From assembly GCF_900108955.1 (NCBI RefSeq), contig NZ_FNYA01000003.1, forward strand, positions 219,558 to 283,557: a stretch of DNA of 64,000 bases. The letters run 5' to 3'. The first letter of the stretch is position 1, and each line of letters opens with the position of its first letter. The notes under the pieces are model-generated. The model was not told the origin of the DNA, made no database searches, and saw only the letters and a list, made by a program, of their open reading frames with translations. This DNA comes from Flavobacterium terrigena (GTDB lineage Bacteria > Bacteroidota > Bacteroidia > Flavobacteriales > Flavobacteriaceae). A program made the position numbers and the translations under genes. Below are positions 17,915 to 26,872 of this stretch, one piece after another.

Positions 17915-17922
17915 TAAATTTG
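17915..17922 (+). promoter_or_regulatory. -10-like motif of the sulfur transport operon
   Basis: TAAATTTG is an exact TAnnTTTG match, 45 bp before the TauE start. The usual -33 TTG is missing at normal spacing, and the operator lies just upstream. Confidence 0.6.
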
Positions 17923-17966
17923 TAGTTTAGCTTAAGTTTTAGACAAATTGAAACAATCTTTTTTAT

Positions 17967-18752
17967 ATGCAAATAATTGGTTTTACATTAAGTATTTTGA
18001 TTGGTATTTCTCTCGGTCTAATTGGGAGCGGTGGTTCTATACTTACCATTCCAATTTTGGTTTATATATTTCATGTGTCGCCAAGTGATGCTACAACGTA
18101 TTCTCTTTTCATCGTTGGAATTTCTGCATTAGTAGGAAGTATTAATGGTGCCAAAAATAAATTACTTGATTATAAAACGGCCTTGTATTTTGGTTTACCA
18201 AGTGTAATTTCTGTTTTTTTGATGCGTAAATTGTTAGTGCCATTACTACCAAATGAACTTTTTAGGATATCAAATTTTACAGTTACAAAAGATTTACTGA
18301 TAATGATCGTGTTTTCTGTTTTGATGATTTTGGCTTCCTTCTCAATGATACAAAAAAGAAAAACTACTGAGAATGATAGTTTAGAAATAAATTACAATCT
18401 TTTAATTTTAAAAGGTATTTTCGTTGGTTTGTTAACGGGTTTTGTTGGTGTAGGTGGCGGATTTTTAATCATTCCTGCTTTGATATTTACGGCAAAATTA
18501 ACCATGAAAAAGGCAGTGGCCACTTCTTTAATTATCATCGTTTTCAATTCACTAATCGGATTTTTAGGTAGTATTTCAAACACATCAATAGAGTGGAATT
18601 TTTTAATGCTTTTTACGTTCTTTTCTATAATTGGAATTTTTATAGGAATGTATTTAAGTAAAATAATACCTAACGAAAAATTAAAACCAGTTTTTGGTTG
18701 GTTTGTATTAATAACTGGAATCTATATTGTCGTAAAAGAATTAATAATTTAA
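17967..18752 (+). CDS. TauE/SafE-family sulfite/organosulfonate exporter-like permease
   Basis: Integral membrane protein of 261 residues with about eight hydrophobic segments in two repeats. The family signature GLIGSGGSILTIPILVY near residue 17 is echoed by GFVGVGGGFLIIPALIF near residue 160. TauE/SafE proteins move sulfite, sulfoacetate, thiosulfate or related anions across the inner membrane. It leads an operon with the two YeeE-type genes (10 bp and 2 bp gaps). The probable job is movement of a small sulfur species, with the direction undetermined. The upstream operator suggests control by the neighbouring Crp/Fnr protein. Confidence 0.88.
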   Translation: MQIIGFTLSILIGISLGLIGSGGSILTIPILVYIFHVSPSDATTYSLFIVGISALVGSINGAKNKLLDYKTALYFGLPSVISVFLMRKLLVPLLPNELFRISNFTVTKDLLIMIVFSVLMILASFSMIQKRKTTENDSLEINYNLLILKGIFVGLLTGFVGVGGGFLIIPALIFTAKLTMKKAVATSLIIIVFNSLIGFLGSISNTSIEWNFLMLFTFFSIIGIFIGMYLSKIIPNEKLKPVFGWFVLITGIYIVVKELII

Positions 18753-18762
18753 TTTATTAAAT

Positions 18763-19329
18763 ATGTTAGAACTTATCAAACAACCTTGGCATTGGGCTGT
18801 TGCGGGTACATTAATAGGGTTAATTGTTCCAATATTATTACTTTTGGGTAATAAAAAATTAGGAGTTTCTTCTTCCATGAGACACTTATGCGCCATATTT
18901 ATACCAAGAAAAATTCCTTTTTTTAATTATGATTGGAAAAAAGAGATCTGGAATCTTTTCTTTGTTTTTGGAATCTTTTTAGGTGGTTTTATTGCTGCGA
19001 AATTTCTAACTAACACAAACCAAATCGTAATAGCTGAAAGCACTAAAGAAATATTAGCAGGATACGGTATTACCGATTTTAGCCAAATCATGCCAACACA
19101 AATATTTTCATTAGAAAACATATTTACATTAAGAGGATTTTTCTTTTTTGTAGTAGGTGGTTTTTTAGTAGGTTTTGGTTCAAGATATGCTGGTGGTTGC
19201 ACAAGCGGACATTCCATTATGGGAATTTCTACTTTTCAATTACCATCACTTATTGCTACATGTTGCTTTATGATTGGAGGTTTTTTTACGGCAAATGTTA
19301 TATTGCCAATAATCTTTAAATTTATTTAA
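18763..19329 (+). CDS. YeeE/YedE-family protein, N-terminal half of a thiosulfate transporter
   Basis: Inner-membrane protein of 188 residues with about four helices. The key motif GGCTSGHSIMGIS near residue 145 carries the conserved cysteine and histidine that relay thiosulfate in YeeE/TsuA transporters. It is about half the length of single-chain TsuA, and the second half is supplied by the next gene two bases downstream. The pair therefore probably assembles as a heterodimer that imports thiosulfate or a related sulfur anion. It shares an operon with the TauE-like gene. Confidence 0.88.
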   Translation: MLELIKQPWHWAVAGTLIGLIVPILLLLGNKKLGVSSSMRHLCAIFIPRKIPFFNYDWKKEIWNLFFVFGIFLGGFIAAKFLTNTNQIVIAESTKEILAGYGITDFSQIMPTQIFSLENIFTLRGFFFFVVGGFLVGFGSRYAGGCTSGHSIMGISTFQLPSLIATCCFMIGGFFTANVILPIIFKFI

Positions 19330-19331
19330 AA

Positions 19332-19742
19332 ATGAAAAATTTAAAATATTTAATAGTTGGAATCTTATTCGGTATTATTTTCGTTAAAGCCGAAATATTA
19401 AGCTGGTTTCGTATTCATGAAATGTTTCGCTTGCAATCTTTCTTTATGTATGGCATAATTGGAACAGCAATTATTGTTTCGATGTTATCTATATTTATTA
19501 TCAAAAAATTCAATATTAAAACCTTTTCAGGAGAAGACATTGTTATCGAAGATAAAGAAAGCAATAAAGGTCAAATTTATGGTGGATTAATTTTCGGAAT
19601 TGGATGGGCAATCACTGGTTCTTGTCCAGGTCCATTGTATGCACAAATAGGCGCTGGCTTTTTAGTAGTTGGTGTTGTTTATCTGAGCGCCGTTTTTGGC
19701 ACTTGGTGCTATGGATACGTCAAAAATAAGTTACCTCATTAA
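19332..19742 (+). CDS. DUF6691/YeeE-YedE C-terminal half of a split thiosulfate transporter
   Basis: A 136-residue membrane protein with about four hydrophobic segments. The motif GWAITGSCPGPLYAQIG near residue 90 matches the C-terminal cysteine motif of YeeE-type transporters, so it complements the GGCTSGH motif of the preceding gene. The two-base gap implies coupled translation. Loss of either half should inactivate transport if the heterodimer model is right. It is the last gene of the sulfur operon, followed by a bidirectional terminator. Confidence 0.87.
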   Translation: MKNLKYLIVGILFGIIFVKAEILSWFRIHEMFRLQSFFMYGIIGTAIIVSMLSIFIIKKFNIKTFSGEDIVIEDKESNKGQIYGGLIFGIGWAITGSCPGPLYAQIGAGFLVVGVVYLSAVFGTWCYGYVKNKLPH

Positions 19743-19749
19743 TAAAAAC

Positions 19750-19781
19750 AAAGCCGTTCTAAAATCAATCAGAACGGCTTT
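19750..19781. terminator. Bidirectional terminator between the sulfur operon and tyrS
   Basis: The 11-bp stem AAAGCCGTTCT / AGAACGGCTTT has a 10-nt loop and T runs on both strands, between convergent genes. The arm is the same as in the palindrome at 17815. Confidence 0.85.
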
Positions 19782-19804
19782 TTAAATTTTTTAATAAAAA
19801 CAGC

Positions 19805-21103
19805 TTACACCACTTTTAAAATATAATAGTTTTTCTTTCCTTTTTGAAGTAAAACGAATCTGTTTGCAATTAAATCATTTGTTGTAATTACATATTCTTC
19901 TGTTACTTTTACTTTGTTCACAGAAACCGCATTTTCTTTTAAGGCTCTTCTAGTTTCGTTTCCAGAAGATAAAAATCCAGATTTCACAAAAGCATCAACA
20001 ATTGGGTAACCTGCTTCAATTTCTGCTAAAGTAACATCCGCTTGATCTAAACTTTGAAAAACATCCGATAAGGTTTTTAAATCTAATAGTTTTAAATCGT
20101 CAACCGTTGGTTTAAAAAACGCTTGCGAAGCAAAAACTGCTTTTTCATGTTCTTCTGCACCATGAATCATAACTGTTAATTCTTCGGCTAATTTTTTCTG
20201 TAACACACGTAAATGTGGTGCTTCAGCGTGTTCCGCTAATAAAGCATCAATTGTTGCTTTATCTAAGAATGTGAATATTTTAATATATTTTTCTGCGTCA
20301 ATATCAGTTGTGTTAAACCAAAATTGGTAAAATTCATACGGAGACGTTTTATCTGCATCTAACCAAATGTTTCCTTTTTCCGATTTCCCGAATTTCGAAC
20401 CATCTGCTTTTGTAATTAACGGACAAGTCATCGCGAAAGCTTTTCCTTCCGTCTCAGAATCAACGTTCATTCTTCGAATTAATTCCGTTCCTGTCGTAAT
20501 ATTTCCCCATTGGTCACTTCCACCCATTTGTAATTTACAATTGTGGTATTTGTGTAAATGATAGAAATCATACCCTTGAATTAATTGGTATGTGAACTCT
20601 GTAAAACTCATTCCTTCGCCTTCACCAGACAAACGTTTTTTCACAGAATCTTTACTCATCATATAGTTTACAGTGATACGTTTTCCCACTTCACGAACAA
20701 AATCAATGAATGAAAAATCTTTCATCCAATCGTAATTGTTCACTAAAACTGGTGCTTGTGCATCCGTAGCATTGAAATCTAAAAAGCGAGATAAAACACC
20801 TTTAATTCCTTCTACATTATGATTTAAAGTCGCTTCGTCTAATAAATTTCTTTCGTTTGATTTTCCTGATGGATCACCAATCATACCTGTTGCACCACCG
20901 ACTAAAGCAAATGGCTTATGTCCGAATTTACGCAAGTGCATCAATAAAATAATTGGCACTAAACTTCCAATATGTAACGAATCTGAAGTTGGATCAAAAC
21001 CAATATAAACGGCTGTTGGTTCTTTTAAAAGTTGCTCTTCTGTTCCTGGCATGGCATCGTGTACCAAACCTCTCCATTGTAATTCTTCTATTAAATTATT
21101 CAT
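19805..21103 (-). CDS. tyrS: Tyrosyl-tRNA synthetase
   Basis: Class I aminoacyl-tRNA synthetase of 432 residues that charges tRNA-Tyr in the cytoplasm. The HIGH-like motif is HIGS at residues 44-47, the KMSKS-like loop is KFGKS near residue 230, and an S4-like RNA-binding domain lies at the C-terminus ([17 protein letters not shown]). The ATG at 21101-21103 ([12 protein letters not shown]) is preferred over an in-frame ATG 42 bp upstream, because family members begin here. The upstream region carries a palindrome resembling the Crp/Fnr sites at 21129-21142. No T-box or other leader is recognisable. Confidence 0.96.
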   Translation of the reverse strand: MNNLIEELQWRGLVHDAMPGTEEQLLKEPTAVYIGFDPTSDSLHIGSLVPIILLMHLRKFGHKPFALVGGATGMIGDPSGKSNERNLLDEATLNHNVEGIKGVLSRFLDFNATDAQAPVLVNNYDWMKDFSFIDFVREVGKRITVNYMMSKDSVKKRLSGEGEGMSFTEFTYQLIQGYDFYHLHKYHNCKLQMGGSDQWGNITTGTELIRRMNVDSETEGKAFAMTCPLITKADGSKFGKSEKGNIWLDADKTSPYEFYQFWFNTTDIDAEKYIKIFTFLDKATIDALLAEHAEAPHLRVLQKKLAEELTVMIHGAEEHEKAVFASQAFFKPTVDDLKLLDLKTLSDVFQSLDQADVTLAEIEAGYPIVDAFVKSGFLSSGNETRRALKENAVSVNKVKVTEEYVITTNDLIANRFVLLQKGKKNYYILKVV

Positions 21104-21128
21104 ATGTTTAAGCTTTGTTTTTTTATAG

Positions 21129-21142
21129 GTAACATATGTTAT
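21129..21142. promoter_or_regulatory. Weak GTAACA-type palindrome upstream of tyrS
   Basis: GTAACATATGTTAT differs from GTAACA-N2-TGTTAC only at the last base. It lacks the 29.5-bp spacing to a TAnnTTTG motif seen at the other two sites, so function is doubtful. Confidence 0.3.
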
Positions 21143-21206
21143 CACCTTTTTATTATTGGTGTTTGTTTACAACAAACTTTTTGTTAGTGGTGAGGGCATT
21201 TATTTT

Positions 21207-23621
21207 TTATTTTTCTTCAACCACAGCATCTGGGTCGTCATCATTTTCTAATATATCAATTCTTGGTTCTTTCATTTCTTGTTCGTTAGCTAAGCTTCTG
21301 TTTAATGATAAAACCAAACTTGGTAATAAAATTAAATTGGTCAACATTCCGAATAATAAAGTGATTGAAACCAAACCTCCTAAAGCTACCGTTCCTCCGA
21401 AATCTGATAAAGTAAACACAGAAAACCCAAATAATAACACGATAGAGGTATAAAACATACTCGAGCCTTCTTCTTCTAGCGTTGAAAACACAGATTTTTT
21501 AATTTTCCAATTGTTTCTGACTAATTCTTGACGGTATTGCGCCAAATATCTAATAGTATCATCCACGGAAAGTCCGAACGCAATTCCGAAAACCAAAATC
21601 GTTGATGGCTTAATTGGAATTCCAATATATCCCATTAATCCAGCAGTTGCTAATAAGGGTAATAAGTTTGGAATTAACGCCACAAATATCATTTTAGCCG
21701 AGCGGAATAAAAAGAAGATTAAAGCTCCTGTTAAAAACACAGCAAAAATTAACGATTCAATTAAATTGTCTAACAAGTAACTTGTTCCTTTTTGGAATAA
21801 TAATGCTTTCCCAGTAATCGTAACAGTAAAACGTTCTTTCGGGAATAATTTATTAATTCGATCTTGAAGTTTTTCTTCTACTTTATTCATTTCGTCCGTG
21901 CTGACTTCTCTCATAAATGTAGAAATTCTAGCATATTGTCCAGTAGAATCTACATAACTTTTTAGTGGATTATTTTTACTGTTTTTTGACGAATTTTTTA
22001 TAAATGGTAATATAAATGCTTGTTCTTGTGAATTCGGTAAATCATAAAAAGCTGGATTGCCATTATAAAAAGCTTGTTTAGAAAACTTCACTAAATTTAC
22101 AATTGAAATTGGTTTAGAAAGTTCCGGAATCGCTTCAATTTCTTCCTGTAATTCTTCCATTTTTTTTAATGTCGAAATCTTCATCACACCTTTTTTGCGT
22201 TTGGTGTCAATCATAATTTCAACAGGTAAAACGCCTTTAAATTCTTTTTCAAAGAAACGAATATCTTCGAAAAAATCGGTACTTTTTGGCATGTCTTCCA
22301 AAATGCTCCCTGAAATTTTCATTTTATAGACACCAATTATTCCAATAATAATTAATGCCAAAGAAACTGCGTAAACTCTAACATTATGGAATTTAACTTG
22401 ATTAATTACCCATTTATTAAAATTAACTAAATAACCACGTTCCAAATGCTCCAAATGCTTTTCTTTTGGAAGCGGCATAAAACTGAAGAAAATTGGAATA
22501 ATAAATAAACTTAGTACAAAAAGCGCCATAATGTTTATTGAGGTTACAATACCAAATTCTTGAAGTAATTTGTTGTTAGTAACAATAAAAGTCGCAAAAC
22601 CAACAGCGGTTGTTAAATTTGTAATAAATGTTGCCGTTCCTACTTTGGTTAAAACACGTTGTAAACCTTTGGCTCTGTTTCCATGAGCACGCGTTTCTTG
22701 ATGGTATTTATTGGTTAGGAAAATACAGTTTGGTATTCCAATAATAACAATCAATGACGGAACTAAAGCCGTTAAAACGGTAATTTCGTATCGTAATAAT
22801 CCTAAAAATCCGAATGACCACATTACACCAATCATCACGACAAAAAGCGCCATCATGGTGGTACGGAACGAGCGGAAAAAGAAATAGAAAATTAATGATG
22901 TTACCAATAAAGTCGCGCCAATAAACAAACCAATTTCGCTAATAATTGCTTTTGCGTTTAAAGTTCTAATGTATGGCATTCCCGAAACTTTAATATCTGT
23001 TTTGGTAGCATTTTTGAACTCTTCAATAGCCGGAATTAGTTTATTTAAAACGAATTCTTTTCTTTCAGGTTTGTTGACAATATCTTTTTTCAGATAAATA
23101 ACACTTCTAACAACACCACTTTTTTTATTGAACAAAAGGCTTTCGTAAAAAGGCATTTTGTTTAATAAATCGTGTTTTTTGGAATCCAAATAAGCGGCAT
23201 CGGCGACTTTATTTTGATCTATAAATGGTTTTAACTGGAACGTTTGTAACGAATCGTTTTTGACTAAATTCTGAATTTCATTAAACGACAAAACACCTTC
23301 TACTTCTTTGTTTTTCGCAATAGAAGCCATCATATTGTTCCATGCCTTAAACGTAGTAGGTTTAAAAACATCAGAACTTTTAACCGCGAAAATGATCACA
23401 TTACCTTCTTCACCAAATTTCTTTAAAAAATCGGTGTAAGCAATGTTATCTTTATGGTCGTTTGGTAATAAATTGGCTTCGGTTTGTGTAAAACGGATGT
23501 ATTTCCATTGCGTCCCCATAAAAATGGTGAACAATGCAATTAACAAAAGAACCCAATGTCTATTTCTTAAAAGCGTACGTGCTACAAAATTCCAAAAATT
23601 GATATTTAACCACTTCGTCAT
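21207..23621 (-). CDS. MMPL/RND-superfamily exporter
   Basis: Inner-membrane protein of 804 residues with two repeats, each one helix, a large extracytoplasmic loop and five more helices. Sterol-sensing-like segments ALVPSLIVIIGIPNCIF (first half) and IPNLLPLLATAGLMGYIGIPIKP (second half) are typical of MMPL/HpnN-like transporters. The relay segment FGIAFGLSVDDTIRYLAQY carries D-D in the second half. Such proteins move lipids or hydrophobic molecules to the outer envelope. It has no adaptor or channel gene next to it, unlike the RND operon at 11.6-17.3 kb. The acidic tail (NDDDPDAVVEEK) is cytoplasmic. Confidence 0.85.
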   Translation of the reverse strand: MTKWLNINFWNFVARTLLRNRHWVLLLIALFTIFMGTQWKYIRFTQTEANLLPNDHKDNIAYTDFLKKFGEEGNVIIFAVKSSDVFKPTTFKAWNNMMASIAKNKEVEGVLSFNEIQNLVKNDSLQTFQLKPFIDQNKVADAAYLDSKKHDLLNKMPFYESLLFNKKSGVVRSVIYLKKDIVNKPERKEFVLNKLIPAIEEFKNATKTDIKVSGMPYIRTLNAKAIISEIGLFIGATLLVTSLIFYFFFRSFRTTMMALFVVMIGVMWSFGFLGLLRYEITVLTALVPSLIVIIGIPNCIFLTNKYHQETRAHGNRAKGLQRVLTKVGTATFITNLTTAVGFATFIVTNNKLLQEFGIVTSINIMALFVLSLFIIPIFFSFMPLPKEKHLEHLERGYLVNFNKWVINQVKFHNVRVYAVSLALIIIGIIGVYKMKISGSILEDMPKSTDFFEDIRFFEKEFKGVLPVEIMIDTKRKKGVMKISTLKKMEELQEEIEAIPELSKPISIVNLVKFSKQAFYNGNPAFYDLPNSQEQAFILPFIKNSSKNSKNNPLKSYVDSTGQYARISTFMREVSTDEMNKVEEKLQDRINKLFPKERFTVTITGKALLFQKGTSYLLDNLIESLIFAVFLTGALIFFLFRSAKMIFVALIPNLLPLLATAGLMGYIGIPIKPSTILVFGIAFGLSVDDTIRYLAQYRQELVRNNWKIKKSVFSTLEEEGSSMFYTSIVLLFGFSVFTLSDFGGTVALGGLVSITLLFGMLTNLILLPSLVLSLNRSLANEQEMKEPRIDILENDDDPDAVVEEK

Positions 23622-23749
23622 GATATAAATTTAGGCTGCAAAGGTAAGAATTATGCTGAAATATAGGCGAAATTTGAGCTAAAAGATGGGAATTATATAA
23701 ATTTTTTTAACTGTATTATGTCATTTGAGTTTGAAGTCTAAGATTTTGA

Positions 23750-25981
23750 CTAAATCCCCAAATTCAACGTAAACGACAATTTTATTGCAATATTTTGGTC
23801 GAATCTTGGTAATTGATACGGCCCATATCTGTAATAGGTTGACAATCCGAAGCCACTGAAAATGTTTTGTAGCTCAAATCCGCTTTCAAAAAAACCTTTT
23901 TCCATTGTTTTAAATTCAATACCTTGATGCTTTTCTGAATGTGAAAAATCACCAAAAGCGACCTTACTTCCCAAAACTAATGTAGGTTTGATGCTTTTCG
24001 AGATTTGTAATTTATTGAAGTAATGTTTCAATTGAAAAAGTGAATACCTGTCCGAATAAAATTCATTAAAATACATGGTTTCAAATGACGTTTTATTAGC
24101 AAAAGTAAGACGTTGCAAAATCGCTTCTCGATCTAAATTATTAGGAGAAACACTATACAAATGTGAAAGTGGTGCGTTGCCTAAACTAATTCCACCTTGC
24201 AATAAAAAAGTTGTTTTTTGCCCCGATAAATATTTCTTCTCTTGATAAATTCTAGTATCAATTTTAGTGAATTCGATATTGTCACTCAATACATTCGGAA
24301 TGGCATGAGCAATTTGTAAAATCACTTTGGGATATCCTTTTTCGACTTCTAATATTTCTTGTGGCGCTTGTAAAAAAGTACTTTTGGGCGACCATTCTAA
24401 ACTTAAAGTTGCTAATGTTAAATTGTAAATATGATAAGTTTTACTTGGCGCAATAAAAGCGTAATCAAATAATGGATTGATTCGAGAGCGGTTTATTTTC
24501 AGTGTAGTTTCTACTTTAGAAATAAATTTCGATGCAAATGTTAACTCATACGATTGATGGTTGTAAAACGTAGAAATATTAAATGGTCGTGGATCTAAAA
24601 GTTTAAAACGTTTGTTGTCTGCTAAAAGCGTTAAGTCGGCAAATTCAGTTAAATCATTTGTTGCTGATCCAGAAATCCAAGTATCGGTATTTTTAGAAAC
24701 TCGGAACGAACTCCCAATTTGACCTTTAAATTTGCCGTCTTTTGTGCCATAAGCACCATAGCCAAATAATTTATAAGATGGCGAAAGGCGGTCGTTGGTA
24801 GATAAACCTAAACCTAAACGGAATCCTTCGTAATTATTAAATTTAAACAAATCTCGAGCACGAACATCTACAATTCCAAAAGGAATTTGTCCGTTAATTA
24901 GTTTTTTTCCAAAATAAATTTTCCTTTCTATTTGTGTAGCCGTTACCAAACTATCTAAAGTTTGATAGGTTTTTAGAGAACGTTTATCTAAAGTATCATT
25001 CGAAATGGTTTTAAAAAAAGCGACGTTCGTTTTTGTAGCACTTTTATCAATATGAATTTGATAATGTTGTTTTTTTGGTTTTTCGGTAAAGTTATAATCG
25101 GTAAAATCTCGGTCGATTTTCACATACAAATTATCTGAATAATCGAATTTTTTAGAAGAAGTACTTGTCATTTCCTCAAACTGAATGGTTTCTCCTAAAA
25201 AATCAATATTGTGTTTACCTTTTCCTTTGGTTACCAATAAGCTTTGCGATACAGGAAACCACGATTTCCCATTATTAAACCAACCAAAAATGGTTTCCGT
25301 TTTGACATTGATAATGCTGTTGATAAGAAAAGTACTTTTAGTAATAGAAAACGTATTTAAATCGACAGTTAGTGAACCTTTTATTGGGGTTTTAAAGATG
25401 TTTTTCTTTGATTCAAATTGCAAGACAATTTCTTTACCATTTTCGGTTGCAATCGTATCTGTAATTTCAAATTTGTATTTGCGTGAACCTTCTGAGGTAA
25501 AAGGATTTTGGAAAGTAAATTGTAAAATTTTCAAGTGTTTTTTACTCAAATCAAAAGGCATAAATTCTTGTCCTAATAATTCGTAAACGGGTTGTTTCAA
25601 ACCTGCCATTTTCAGTCCAATAATGTTTTCTTTTTTCTTGCCTTTTACGATAGAAATGGTAGAAACTTTTTCGGTTTGATATACGTGTTGTTTGGTAATA
25701 ATTTTCTTGAATTTATAACTCGAAGAATCAAGAATATATTTTGTTTTTTTCTTGTTTTTAAAAACCATTTCAATACGATCAGAAATAGAATCGGGATGTG
25801 CCGAAACAATTGCTTTTTCGTAAAAAGAATAACTAAAATCAGTGGCTTTTAAATTATTATTATTCTGAATTCTAATGATATTGCCAACTAATTTTTGGGT
25901 GTTTTCATCCTGCTTTGATGTATTCTTCTGAGCCATCGCCTCAAAAGAACATAAAAACAAAATCCAAAACAATATCCTCAT
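23750..25981 (-). CDS. DUF5686-family outer-membrane protein
   Basis: A 743-residue envelope protein with a signal peptide ending FEAMAQ near residue 18. The N-terminal half has the DUF5686 pattern (Y-S-F-Y-E-K-A, then FDLSKKHLKILQFTFQNPFTS and GLKMAG). The C-terminal half alternates beta-strands with aromatic residues and ends in a strand (NIAIKLSFTLNLGI), which suggests a C-terminal beta-barrel. Family members sit in the Bacteroidetes outer membrane; the molecular function is unknown. It is downstream of sod on the same strand but separated from it by a terminator. Confidence 0.8.
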   Translation of the reverse strand: MRILFWILFLCSFEAMAQKNTSKQDENTQKLVGNIIRIQNNNNLKATDFSYSFYEKAIVSAHPDSISDRIEMVFKNKKKTKYILDSSSYKFKKIITKQHVYQTEKVSTISIVKGKKKENIIGLKMAGLKQPVYELLGQEFMPFDLSKKHLKILQFTFQNPFTSEGSRKYKFEITDTIATENGKEIVLQFESKKNIFKTPIKGSLTVDLNTFSITKSTFLINSIINVKTETIFGWFNNGKSWFPVSQSLLVTKGKGKHNIDFLGETIQFEEMTSTSSKKFDYSDNLYVKIDRDFTDYNFTEKPKKQHYQIHIDKSATKTNVAFFKTISNDTLDKRSLKTYQTLDSLVTATQIERKIYFGKKLINGQIPFGIVDVRARDLFKFNNYEGFRLGLGLSTNDRLSPSYKLFGYGAYGTKDGKFKGQIGSSFRVSKNTDTWISGSATNDLTEFADLTLLADNKRFKLLDPRPFNISTFYNHQSYELTFASKFISKVETTLKINRSRINPLFDYAFIAPSKTYHIYNLTLATLSLEWSPKSTFLQAPQEILEVEKGYPKVILQIAHAIPNVLSDNIEFTKIDTRIYQEKKYLSGQKTTFLLQGGISLGNAPLSHLYSVSPNNLDREAILQRLTFANKTSFETMYFNEFYSDRYSLFQLKHYFNKLQISKSIKPTLVLGSKVAFGDFSHSEKHQGIEFKTMEKGFFESGFELQNIFSGFGLSTYYRYGPYQLPRFDQNIAIKLSFTLNLGI

Positions 25982-26017
25982 TTAGTAGTAAATTAGAAGC
26001 AAATATACAGATAATAA

Positions 26018-26046
26018 AAAAGCGTCCAATTATACTTGAACGCTTT
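26018..26046 (-). terminator. Terminator of the superoxide dismutase gene
   Basis: The stem AAAGCGT...ACGCTTT is extended past one mismatch by CAA/TTG, with a T run on the minus strand. It lies just past the sod stop. Confidence 0.75.
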
Positions 26047-26064
26047 AATTTTATATTTATGAAA

Positions 26065-26673
26065 TTATTTCGCTTCGTTGAAACGTCTCGTTACTTCATC
26101 CCAGTTAATTACATTGAAAAAAACTTCTATGTAATCTGGTCTTCTGTTTTGGTATTTTAAGTAATACGCATGTTCCCAAACGTCTAAACCTAAAATTGGC
26201 GCCCCACCACAACCAATTCCTGGCATTAATGGATTGTCTTGATTTGCTGAAGAACAAACTTCAACTTTTCCGCCTTTTTGCACACAAAGCCAAGCCCATC
26301 CTGAACCAAAACGCGTTGCAGCAGCTTTAGCAAATTCAGCTTTAAAAGCGTCAAATGAACCATAAGCAGCATCAATCGCAGCAGCTAATTCACCTGTTGG
26401 TAAACCACCACCGTTTGGCGACATAACTGTCCAAAATAAATTGTGGTTAAAAAATCCACCACCGTTATTTCTAACTGGCATGTTGTTCATATCTAAATTA
26501 GCCATAATCGCTTCAATAGATTTTCCTTCTAAATCTGTTCCAGCAATGGCAGCATTTAAATTTGTAGTATAAGCATTATGATGTTTTGTATGGTGAATTT
26601 CCATAGTTCTCGCATCAATATGTGGTTCTAATGCATCATATGCATAAGGTAATTGCGGTAATTCAAAAGCCAT
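26065..26673 (-). CDS. sodA: Superoxide dismutase (Fe/Mn family, Mn-type residues)
   Basis: Detoxifies superoxide to peroxide and oxygen; 202 residues, the normal family length, cytoplasmic. The ATG at 26671-26673 ([12 protein letters not shown]) is the canonical start; the upstream in-frame ATG only adds a non-conserved tail. The metal ligand H27 lies in [12 protein letters not shown], and the C-terminal ligands lie in DVWEHAYY. The ANQDNPLM motif places a glutamine where Mn enzymes have it, so manganese use is more likely than iron, although cambialistic activity is possible. The gene symbol follows from this reading. A perfect TAAATTTG motif lies upstream on the minus strand. Confidence 0.93.
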   Translation of the reverse strand: MAFELPQLPYAYDALEPHIDARTMEIHHTKHHNAYTTNLNAAIAGTDLEGKSIEAIMANLDMNNMPVRNNGGGFFNHNLFWTVMSPNGGGLPTGELAAAIDAAYGSFDAFKAEFAKAAATRFGSGWAWLCVQKGGKVEVCSSANQDNPLMPGIGCGGAPILGLDVWEHAYYLKYQNRRPDYIEVFFNVINWDEVTRRFNEAK

Positions 26674-26706
26674 GATATATATTTTTAAATGATTAATTAT
26701 AATTTT

Positions 26707-26714
26707 CAAATTTA
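26707..26714 (-). promoter_or_regulatory. -10-like motif for sod
   Basis: On the minus strand this reads TAAATTTG, an exact TAnnTTTG match 33 bp before the ATG. No TTG lies at the standard spacing. Confidence 0.5.
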
Positions 26715-26872
26715 TAACTTTAACTTTGAAAATAAAAATTTACAAGGCACAAACGAATTGATTTAACACATAGATTCATAGTTTTTTTTGATTGAAGTGA
26801 AGATATTTCGTTCAAAATAGTTCAGAATAGGATTGAGTTAGAAAATAATCGGTGGCTTAAAAAATAAAAAAT

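Noticed and set aside
21104..21145. Upstream ATG for tyrS adding 14 residues
   Set aside because: The family starts at [12 protein letters not shown], and the extension is not conserved in pattern.
21161..21184. GTTTGTT-TAC-AACAAAC stem followed by TTTTT on the plus strand
   Set aside because: It looks like a terminator but no plus-strand gene precedes it; it lies in the tyrS/MMPL gap and is probably incidental.
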